A stretch of 6,900 nucleotides of DNA, taken from JBBSHJ01 sp038253135. GTDB lineage: Bacteria > Actinomycetota > Actinomycetes > Mycobacteriales > QHCD01. Shown piece by piece: positions 1 through 5,538 of this stretch. The position numbers were made by a program, and so were the translations under genes. The notes under the pieces were generated by a model that saw only the letters and a list, made by a program, of their open reading frames with translations, ran no database searches and was not told the DNA's origin. Each line of letters starts with the position of its first letter. The first letter of the stretch is position 1. The stretch lies in NCBI GenBank assembly GCA_038253135.1, contig JBBSHJ010000137.1, positions 1 to 6,900 of the forward strand, read 5' to 3'.

Positions 1-56
1 GCTCGGCGAGCGTCCACGGCGACGACCCGGAGATGGACATTCACCGAGTCTTTCAT
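1..56 (-). CDS. Alternative: N-terminal start of an unidentified divergent gene (partial)
   Basis: On the minus strand an ATG (complement of 54-56) opens a frame that stays open to the window edge and would begin MKDSVNVHLRVVAVDARR. The alternating hydrophobic run VNVHLRVVAV looks like a beta strand. No strong ribosome binding site precedes it, only a weak CAGG. A TACGAT hexamer (complement of 77-82) could be a -10 element, but I see no matching -35. This is mutually exclusive with the plus-strand reading of the same bases. It would make 57-285 a divergent promoter region, which fits its lower GC content. The family is not recognised. Confidence 0.3.
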   Translation of the reverse strand, partial: MKDSVNVHLRVVAVDARR

Positions 57-62
57 GCCTGA
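3..62 (+). CDS. Possible C-terminal end of an unidentified plus-strand gene (partial)
   Basis: One plus-strand frame is open from the window edge to a TGA at 60-62 and would encode the last 19 residues of a protein, ending in MDIHRVFHA. About four fifths of its third codon positions are G or C, which fits coding sequence in this genome. The stretch is too short to recognise a family. The codons of the opposite strand over the same bases score almost as well (see the minus-strand alternative), so at most one of the two is real. If this reading is right, the gene ends 223 bp before comEA. Confidence 0.3.
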   Translation, partial: SASVHGDDPEMDIHRVFHA

Positions 63-285
63 GCAATCGTGTCGCGATCGTAATCGAGGGTGCGTGTTGC
101 TCTCTGCTACTTGAGGTGTATACGGGCGGGCGCGCACCCATGCTCCTCACAGATCCGGGGTGAGCGATCCATCTGCCTTCTTGCCTGCCGGCGACACCGG
201 CCAAGCCCGTCATCCACAGCATCGGTCGCCGTCCACAGGTTGCGCCGGACTGCCCTGGATGCGCCCGCACGCTCCTAGCGTCTGA
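63..285. other. Intergenic region upstream of comEA
   Basis: This 223-bp stretch is less GC-rich than its surroundings and has no frame with convincing codon use. It holds a weak promoter candidate for comEA near 97-124 and two copies of TCCACAG, at 213-219 and 232-238, which start 19 bp apart. I see no terminator with a T tract and no RNA gene. Confidence 0.5.
97..124 (+). promoter_or_regulatory. Weak candidate promoter for the comEA operon
   Basis: TTGCTC at 97-102 and TATACG at 119-124 are 16 bp apart and each matches the primary sigma-factor consensus at about four of six positions. A start near 131 would leave a leader of about 155 nt before comEA. This is a pattern match only. TAGCGT at 276-281 is a possible -10 for a leaderless transcript starting at the GTG codons 286 or 289, but it has no good -35. 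Confidence 0.2.
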
Positions 286-1368
286 GTGGTGCGCGTCTGG
301 TATCCGGGGAGCGATCGCGAGGCGTTCGGTCCGATTCGACGTCGGCAGCGGCAGACCGATGCCGATGCGGAGCTGGCTCGGTCCCGCCTGGTCCGCCTGG
401 TGCGCGCCTCGGGCGGCCCGAGCGCCGCGCGCACCGGCGGCTGGCTGCCGGAGTGGGCGCACGACGTATCCCCGCGTGACGTGCCTCCACCCGAGGTGGC
501 CCTCGCCGCGGTGACGAGCACGGAAGGACAGCAGCGGATGCCGGATCCAGACGAAGAATCCGAGGACGAAGCCGGGGTGCCTGAGGCGGGCGGGGCCGGC
601 GACGGCGACCGTGCTCCCGCGCCGACGACGGGCGCATCCGCCACGGTCCGCGCGAGCCTCTGGCGGTTCGATCCCGGCCGCCGCGCTGCCCTCGTCGCCG
701 TTCTCGCGGCCCTGGTAGCGGCCGCCATCTCCGCCGCCATCGCGTGGCACCTCAAACCGGTGCAGCGCTCGATCGGGACGGGCTCGATGGGGACGGGGTC
801 GATCGGGACGGGGATGGTCGCGACGACGCCGGCCCGTTCGGACCGCCCGAGCGCCCGGCCGGGGACGATGAGAGCGTCCGGGACGCAGTCGACGCCGTCG
901 ACGCCTGCCTCGGTCGTCGTCTCGGTTGTGGGCGAGGTGAAACGGCCCGGCGTCTACCGGCTGGCGACCGGCGCCCGGGTCGCCGATGCGCTGCGGACCG
1001 CCGGGGGAGCGAGCGGTCCGGGTCGGATCGGTCCGCTGAACCTGGCCGCCCTCGTGTCCGACGGGATGCAGATCGTCGTCGCGGGCAAACAGAGCACGGT
1101 GCTCACCGGTCCAGGTCCGCCGGCGCCGGGCGCCACGGCGGCCGGCGCCGCCGGGACCTCGCCCGCTGGCACCACCGGGACGATCGACCTCAACACCGCG
1201 ACCCTGTCCGACCTCGACGCATTGCCGGGAGTCGGACCCGTGACCGCGGCGCGGATCCTGGACTGGCGCACGGCAAACGGCCGGTTCCACACCGTCGACG
1301 AGCTCCGCGAGGTCAGCGGGATCGGCGATGCGAAGTTCGCCCAGATCGCGCCGCATGTCCGGGTCTAA
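286..1368 (+). CDS. comEA: ComEA: membrane-anchored competence DNA-binding protein (SLBB plus helix-hairpin-helix)
   Basis: ComEA binds incoming double-stranded DNA outside the membrane and passes it to the ComEC channel. The 360-residue product has four parts. Residues 1-130 form a charged, probably cytoplasmic region. One hydrophobic segment lies at about 134-154. A Gly/Ser/Thr/Pro-rich linker spans about 160-208. An SLBB-type domain follows at about 209-267 (VVGEVKRPGVYRL...) and, after a second Gly/Ala/Pro linker, a double helix-hairpin-helix domain at 299-360 carries IDLNTA, LPGVGPVTA and VSGIGDAK. The domain order and C-terminal motifs match the family. The GTG at 286 follows an in-frame stop (283-285) and lacks a clear ribosome binding site. 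I keep it because an N-terminal arm with a GGWLPE-like motif (residues 51-56) is, as I recall, common in actinobacterial ComEA. An ATG at 538 with GGAAGGA nine bases upstream is a real alternative; it would remove 84 residues but keep the membrane anchor. comEC overlaps its end. Confidence 0.93.
   Translation: MVRVWYPGSDREAFGPIRRRQRQTDADAELARSRLVRLVRASGGPSAARTGGWLPEWAHDVSPRDVPPPEVALAAVTSTEGQQRMPDPDEESEDEAGVPEAGGAGDGDRAPAPTTGASATVRASLWRFDPGRRAALVAVLAALVAAAISAAIAWHLKPVQRSIGTGSMGTGSIGTGMVATTPARSDRPSARPGTMRASGTQSTPSTPASVVVSVVGEVKRPGVYRLATGARVADALRTAGGASGPGRIGPLNLAALVSDGMQIVVAGKQSTVLTGPGPPAPGATAAGAAGTSPAGTTGTIDLNTATLSDLDALPGVGPVTAARILDWRTANGRFHTVDELREVSGIGDAKFAQIAPHVRV
769..813 (+). repeat. Three tandem 15-bp repeats inside comEA
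   Basis: Three consecutive 15-bp units start at 769, 784 and 799, each close to TCGATCGGGACGGGG; the second unit has ATG for ATC and the first ends in C. They are in frame and encode S-I/M-G-T-G three times (residues 162-176), immediately after the membrane segment. They form part of the flexible linker between the membrane and the SLBB domain. Copy number could vary between strains without breaking the frame. Confidence 0.85.
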
Positions 1369-3919
1369 ACGGCTGGACGCGCGGCTGCTGCCTGCGGCGG
1401 CCGGGGTCTGGGCGATCACGGCTGCCGCGCCGTCCCTCGGAGCGGAGGCCTGCGTCGGCGTCGGCGTGGCCGGTGGCCTCGGCTGTGCGGCGATGCTCGT
1501 CGTGCGGCTGCGATGGGCGGCCGGGGTCGCGCTCGCGCTCGGATTCGTGGCTGCGGCCGCGGCTGCGCTGGCGGTGCGGCTGCACGTGCGCGACCTGTCG
1601 CCGCTCGTCGATCTCGCCTCCGACCGGGCGGTCGCGACGGCCCGGGTCCGGCTGACCGCAGACCCGCGAGCGATGGCGGGCGGTTTCGGCCCAGATCGCG
1701 TCGCCGTCGAGGGCACCGCGACCGACGTGATCGCGCGGGGCAACCGGTGGCGGCTCTCGGAGCCGGTCACGATATTCGCCGACGCCGGCGATTGGGGCGA
1801 GCTGGTGCCGAGCCAGCGAGTGACGGTCTTCGCGGAGCTGCGCCCGGTCTACGCCGGTGACCTCGACACCGCGGTTCTGATCGCGCGCGGCCCGCCGCGG
1901 GACGTGTCTGACCCGTCGCCCGTGCAGCGCGGCGCGGGCCGGCTGCGCACCGGTCTCCGCGACGCGGCGAGCGGGCTGCCCGCCGGTGCGCGCGGGCTGG
2001 TCCCCGGCCTGGTCGACGGCGACGTCTCCCGGATGCCCGAGCAGCTGACCGCCGATTTCCGCACCACAGGGCTGACCCACCTGACCGCGGTGTCCGGAGC
2101 GAACGTCGCGATCGTGTGCGGCGCGGTCCTTTTCGCCGTACGCCGCGGCCTGCGACTCGGCCCGCGGGTCAGCGCGGTGCTGGCCGGGCTGGCATTGGCC
2201 GGCTTCGTCATCCTGGCCCGACCGCAACCGAGCGTCGTGCGCGCGGGGGTGATGGGCGGCCTCGCCCTCGCCGCTTTGGCCTCGGGCCGCCGGCGCGCGG
2301 CCCTGCCGGCACTGTCCGCCGCAGTGATCCTGGTCGTCGGAGCCCAACCCGCGATGGCGCGCTCCATCGGGTTCGCCCTCTCGGTGCTGGCGACGGTGGC
2401 CCTGCTCCTCGTCGCGCCGCCGCTGGCGCGCTGGGTGGCGCGACACGGCGTACCGATGTGGCTGGCCGCGGCGATCGCCGTCCCGGTCGCGGCGCACCTC
2501 GTCACGGCGCCCCTGATCGCATCCATCAGCGGCCAGGTGAGCCTGGTCGCGATCCCGGCCAACCTGCTCGTTGCGCCCGCGGTTGCCCCCGCGACGATCC
2601 TCGGCGTGGTTGTCGCGCTGGTCTCGCCGATCTCCGGTTCGCTCGCGCGCGCCGTTGCGTGGCTGGCGAGCTGGCCGGTGCGGTGGCTGGTGGCCGTCGC
2701 GACCCGGGGAGCGGCGGTGCCCGATGCCGCGCTGGCCTGGCCGTCGGGCGCGCGCGGTGCGTTACTGCTCGCCGTGGTGATGGCCGGCGGCGCGGCGGTG
2801 CTGATCCGGTCGAGACCGGTCCGGCACGTGGCCGCGGCGAGTGCCCTCGGCGTCGGCCTTGTGGCCTTCCCGCTCCGCTGGATCTCGCCCGGCTGGCCGC
2901 CTCCTGGGTGGGTCATCGCGGCCTGCGATGTCGGTGAGGGCGACGGTCTGGTCATCAGGGTGGGCGGCGGTGCCGGCATCGTCATCGACACGGGGACCGA
3001 GCCGGCTGTGGACGACGCCTGCTTGCGCGGGCTCGGGGTGAGGCGGGTGCCGCTGCTGGTGATCACCCACCTGCACGCGGACCATGTGGGCGGCGTGACC
3101 GGTGCCATGCACGGCCGGCCGGTCGGCGCGATCGTGACCGGTCCGCTGCGGGATCCGCCAGGGGCGTGGCGCGATCTCGTTCAGGCGGCTGCCACCCGCG
3201 GGTTGCCGGTGTTGCAACCGCATCCGGGGAAGTCCTGGCAGATCGGGCCGGTGCAGCTGACGGTGCTGGCGCCGCGCGCAGCCTTTCACGACACCCATTC
3301 CGATCCCAATAACTCATCGCTGATCCTGCGGGCGCGCGCCGCCGGACATACGATCCTGCTCGCCGGCGACGCCGAGATCGAGACCGAGCGCGCGATGCTG
3401 CGCGACCACGTCGACGTGCGGGCCGACATCCTCAAGGTCGGCCATCACGGATCGGCCTACTTCGACCCTCGTTTCGTCGAGTCGGTCGGCGCACGGCTGG
3501 CGATCATCTCGGTCGGTGCCCGTAACGACTACGGACACCCGGCACCGTCGCTGCTGTCGGAGCTCTCCGCGGACGGCATGTCCATCGCGCGCACCGATCG
3601 GCTGGGGGACCTGGCCGTCACGGCGACCGGGCCGGAGCACAACCTTGCCGTCGTCGGGCACCATGGCGCCGTCCGCACCAGGAGTCCCGGCCGCGGCACC
3701 GGCGCACTCCCGCCCGCCCCGGAGCTGCGGTCGGACCGCCGTGCCACGATGGTCGGGTGCCTGACGACTCGCTGCTCGCCCCCGTGCGACTGGTTACCGG
3801 CGAGGAGGAGTTGCTCGTCTCGCGTGCGGTCGCCGACGTCGTTCGGGCCGCGCGCGCCGCCGATCCGGACGCCGACATCCGCCGCATCCCGGCCGCCGGA
3901 GCCGAGCTGGCCGACGTGA
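1355..3919 (+). CDS. comEC: ComEC: DNA-uptake channel with C-terminal metallo-beta-lactamase-like domain
   Basis: ComEC/Rec2 proteins form the inner-membrane channel for single-stranded DNA in natural transformation. Numbering from the ATG at 1355 (854 residues): hydrophobic segments and a DUF4131-like soluble region occupy about 15-180. The competence domain spans about 210-480, with the signature THLTAVSGANVAIV (241-254) and many membrane helices. The metallo-beta-lactamase domain runs from about 515 to 768, with CDVGEGD (524-530), THLHADH (571-577), LAGDAE (669-674) and KVGHHGS (694-700). The metal-ligand residues H572, H574, D576, H577, D672 and H697 all look intact, so the nuclease-type domain is probably active. 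I chose the ATG at 1355 because MSGSKRLDARLLPAA resembles the usual start; the ATG at 1328 adds nine residues. Neither has a strong ribosome binding site, and a 14-nt overlap with comEA suggests translational coupling. Recognisable homology seems to end near residue 768. The last 85 or so residues are Pro/Arg/Ser-rich, and the final 54 codons lie over holA in another frame. Confidence 0.93.
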   Translation: MSGSKRLDARLLPAAAGVWAITAAAPSLGAEACVGVGVAGGLGCAAMLVVRLRWAAGVALALGFVAAAAAALAVRLHVRDLSPLVDLASDRAVATARVRLTADPRAMAGGFGPDRVAVEGTATDVIARGNRWRLSEPVTIFADAGDWGELVPSQRVTVFAELRPVYAGDLDTAVLIARGPPRDVSDPSPVQRGAGRLRTGLRDAASGLPAGARGLVPGLVDGDVSRMPEQLTADFRTTGLTHLTAVSGANVAIVCGAVLFAVRRGLRLGPRVSAVLAGLALAGFVILARPQPSVVRAGVMGGLALAALASGRRRAALPALSAAVILVVGAQPAMARSIGFALSVLATVALLLVAPPLARWVARHGVPMWLAAAIAVPVAAHLVTAPLIASISGQVSLVAIPANLLVAPAVAPATILGVVVALVSPISGSLARAVAWLASWPVRWLVAVATRGAAVPDAALAWPSGARGALLLAVVMAGGAAVLIRSRPVRHVAAASALGVGLVAFPLRWISPGWPPPGWVIAACDVGEGDGLVIRVGGGAGIVIDTGTEPAVDDACLRGLGVRRVPLLVITHLHADHVGGVTGAMHGRPVGAIVTGPLRDPPGAWRDLVQAAATRGLPVLQPHPGKSWQIGPVQLTVLAPRAAFHDTHSDPNNSSLILRARAAGHTILLAGDAEIETERAMLRDHVDVRADILKVGHHGSAYFDPRFVESVGARLAIISVGARNDYGHPAPSLLSELSADGMSIARTDRLGDLAVTATGPEHNLAVVGHHGAVRTRSPGRGTGALPPAPELRSDRRATMVGCLTTRCSPPCDWLPARRSCSSRVRSPTSFGPRAPPIRTPTSAASRPPEPSWPT

Positions 3920-4845
3920 TCGAGCTGCTCAGCCCGTCGCTCTTCGGTGAGCGGCGGGTCGTGGTGATCGAGTCCGCCCACGAGGCGCGCGCGGACCTCG
4001 CGAAGGTGATCACCGACTACGCGGCCGACCCGATCGACTCGACGTGCCTCGTCGTGACCCACAAGGGTGTCGACGCCTCGCGGCCGGGTTCGCGCGGAGC
4101 ACCTCGCTCCTCGGCGGCCGGCAAGACGCCGGCGGCGGGCAGGGCCAAGGCGGCTCCCACCCGTCGGGCGACCTTGCTCGATGACCTTCGCAGCGCCGGA
4201 GCGATCGAGGTGGCGTGCGACCGGGTCCGCTCCGAGGAGCGGGTGGGTTTCGTCCGGGCGGAGGTACGCCGGGCCGGCGGCTCGATCGGGGCGAGCGCGG
4301 CGGCCGTGTTGCTCGACGCGGTCGGCAGCGATCTGCGGGAGATCGCCGCCGCGTGCGAGCAGCTCGTCGTCGACAGCGGAGCCGGCGGCGACGGCAGCGA
4401 GGGTGCCGTCCGGGCCGGCGAGATCGATGCCGCGACGGTCCGCCGCTATTACCGGGGTCGGGCGGAGGTCACCGGCTACGCCGTGTCCGATCGCGCCGTC
4501 GTCGGAGATGTCGCCGGCGCGTTGGAGACCCTGCGCTGGGCGTTATCCGTCGGCGTCGCACACGTGCTGATCGCCGATGCGCTCGCTGACGGAGTGCGCA
4601 CGGTGGCGAAGGTCGCCGCCGCCGGCCGCGGAAACCCCTATCAGATGGCGAGCTCGCTCGGACTACCGCCGTGGAAGGTGAAGCGGGCGCAAGGTCAGGC
4701 GCGCGGCTGGACCGAGCCCGGGCTGGTGCGGGCGTTGGCGGTCGTGGCCGCCGTCAACGCCGACGTCAAGGGTGTCGCGGTCGATGCGTCGTACTCACTG
4801 GAGAAGGCGGTGTGCAAAATCGCCGCCGCCCGCGGGACCGGCTGA
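3757..4845 (+). CDS. holA: DNA polymerase III delta subunit (clamp loader)
   Basis: HolA is the clamp-loader subunit that opens the beta sliding clamp. The 362-residue product begins with the family's characteristic LVTGEEELLVSRAV (residues 12-25) and has ELLSPSLFGERRVVVI (56-71), which resembles the beta-clamp-contacting region of delta. The helical C-terminal collar domain includes DVAGALETLRWAL (251-263) and NPYQMASSLGLPPWKVKRA (293-311). Length is slightly above the usual 320-345 residues because of a low-complexity insertion at about 104-138. The GTG at 3757 lacks a purine-rich ribosome binding site. GTG 3784 (residue 10) is possible, but nothing much later is, because conserved residues start at about 12. 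The start lies about 160 nt inside comEC in another frame, so the gene is probably co-transcribed with comEA-comEC and translated by ribosomes that initiate inside the comEC coding region. Confidence 0.93.
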   Translation: MPDDSLLAPVRLVTGEEELLVSRAVADVVRAARAADPDADIRRIPAAGAELADVIELLSPSLFGERRVVVIESAHEARADLAKVITDYAADPIDSTCLVVTHKGVDASRPGSRGAPRSSAAGKTPAAGRAKAAPTRRATLLDDLRSAGAIEVACDRVRSEERVGFVRAEVRRAGGSIGASAAAVLLDAVGSDLREIAAACEQLVVDSGAGGDGSEGAVRAGEIDAATVRRYYRGRAEVTGYAVSDRAVVGDVAGALETLRWALSVGVAHVLIADALADGVRTVAKVAAAGRGNPYQMASSLGLPPWKVKRAQGQARGWTEPGLVRALAVVAAVNADVKGVAVDASYSLEKAVCKIAAARGTG

Positions 4846-4860
4846 GCCGTCGGCGGGCGG
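4826..4860. terminator. GC-rich hairpin between convergent holA and rpsT, possible bidirectional terminator
   Basis: CCGCCCGC at 4826-4833 can pair perfectly with GCGGGCGG at 4853-4860. Inside it, CGGC (4839-4842) can pair with GCCG (4846-4849) around the holA stop codon TGA. The structure spans the end of holA and lies 11 nt beyond the rpsT stop on the other strand, where both transcripts should end. There is no T tract on either side, so it is not a classical intrinsic terminator. T-poor hairpins are often proposed to act as terminators in actinobacteria, but GC-rich DNA also forms such stems by chance. Confidence 0.35.
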
Positions 4861-4870
4861 TTGCGCGGGC

Positions 4871-5131
4871 TCAGATCGAGGCGGCCCGGCTGGCCAGCGC
4901 GGACTTGCGGTTGGCCGCCTGGTTGCGGTGGATGACACCCTTGCTGGCGGCCTTGTCGAGGGCGCGGGTGGCACCCCGCATCGCGGCCACGGCCACGTCC
5001 TTATCGCCGGAGTCAGCGGCCTCGTGGAAACGGCGGACCGACGTCTTGAGCGAGGACTTCACGGCCTTGTTGCGCAGCCGCGCCTTCTCGTTGGTCTTGA
5101 TCCGCTTGATCTGGGACTTGATGTTTGCCAC
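4871..5131 (-). CDS. rpsT: 30S ribosomal protein S20
   Basis: S20 binds 16S rRNA early in assembly of the small subunit. The 86-residue product is the usual length and lysine/arginine/alanine-rich. It carries the family hallmarks MANIKSQIKRIKTNEKARLR at the start, NKAVKSSLKTSVRRF at 22-36, and LDKAASKGVIHRNQAANRKS near the end. The start codon is GTG (complement of 5129-5131), which decodes as Met. On the minus strand GAAGG sits about eight bases upstream as a good ribosome binding site. The gene is monocistronic here: convergent with holA (25 bp between stops) and divergent from lepA. Its probable leader contains a 15-bp tandem repeat. S20 represses its own translation in Escherichia coli; whether that applies here is unknown. 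Confidence 0.97.
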   Translation of the reverse strand: MANIKSQIKRIKTNEKARLRNKAVKSSLKTSVRRFHEAADSGDKDVAVAAMRGATRALDKAASKGVIHRNQAANRKSALASRAASI

Positions 5132-5157
5132 GCGTCAGCCTTCACCGATCGTTGAGT

Positions 5158-5202
5158 GCCTGGGTCTGGATTGCCTGGGACTGGGTTGACTAGGTCTGGA
5201 TT
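5158..5202 (-). repeat. Three degenerate 15-bp tandem repeats in the rpsT leader
   Basis: On the plus strand, 15-bp units start at 5158, 5173 and 5188: GCCTGGGTCTGGATT, GCCTGGGACTGGGTT and GACTAGGTCTGGATT. The following 15 bases (5203-5217) break the pattern and are partly its inverse complement, which makes the block able to fold back. The repeats lie 27-71 bp upstream of the rpsT start codon and would be transcribed in its leader if the promoter at 5257-5286 is right. Confidence 0.7.
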
Positions 5203-5220
5203 GTCCCAGACTGCTCCAGA
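5165..5220 (-). promoter_or_regulatory. Inverted repeats in the rpsT leader, possible RNA regulatory structure
   Basis: Two nested inverted pairs are present: TCTGGA (5165-5170) with TCCAGA (5215-5220), and CTGGGA (5175-5180) with TCCCAG (5204-5209). A shorter competing hairpin pairs GTCTGG (5194-5199) with CCAGAC (5206-5211) over a six-base loop. On the minus strand these could fold the rpsT 5' leader in two alternative ways. The function is inferred; a protein-binding site or a neutral repeat expansion would look the same. Confidence 0.35.
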
Positions 5221-5256
5221 AGCGGCGCGTCCGGATGACGGGCCCCGCGACGAGCA

Positions 5257-5286
5257 AGGATATCAGCCGCTCCACGGCGTACCCAA
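5257..5286 (-). promoter_or_regulatory. Candidate rpsT promoter with extended -10
   Basis: On the minus strand TATCCT (complement of 5257-5262) is directly preceded by TGA, giving an extended -10 pattern TGnTATCCT. TTGGGT (complement of 5281-5286) sits 18 bp upstream as a partial -35. Transcription would start near 5250 and give a leader of about 120 nt that includes the repeat block. This is the best match I saw upstream of rpsT, but it is not measured. Confidence 0.4.
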
Positions 5287-5538
5287 ACGCGCGCGAGCGG
5301 CGGACCGGCTGCGGCCGCCGGTGCAGCGCGACCGAACTGTCGTTCAGCCGACCGCCTTGGCGAAGGCGCGGGTCCCGTGCGTTCCCATTCAGCGCGTACG
5401 CCGTGCGCTTGCGGACCCGTGGCCTCGGTCATCCCGAGACGGTCACCGCCCCACTGGGCCGACCGCAACGGGGTTTCCGCGTGCGACCATGGACGGCAGC
5501 ACCTCGTCCCGCCCGATCCTCGATCAGAGACCAGAGAG

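Larger units (their letters stand above)
5132..5538. other. Divergent rpsT/lepA intergenic region
   Basis: This region of about 400 bp holds no convincing gene. Open frames across it continue into lepA or its antisense and have implausible composition. It contains the rpsT ribosome binding site, a repeat block at 5158-5217, a candidate minus-strand promoter at 5257-5286, and a perfect six-base stem ACCGGC/GCCGGT (5304-5309 with 5317-5322) of unknown role. I found no good plus-strand promoter for lepA and nothing recognisable in 5323-5520. Confidence 0.6.

Noticed and set aside
90..278. Small plus-strand open frame with several Cys and Arg residues before comEA
   Set aside because: Poor codon use, no recognisable family and no good ribosome binding site; it reads as non-coding leader sequence.
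744..1655. Plus-strand open frame of about 300 codons overlapping comEA and comEC
   Set aside because: Out of frame with two recognised proteins; the Arg/Gly-rich product has no domain.
1313..3108. Long minus-strand open frames opposite comEA and comEC
   Set aside because: Long antisense frames are expected in GC-rich genes; their products are Arg/Pro/Ala low-complexity and the plus strand has clear ComEA and ComEC motifs.
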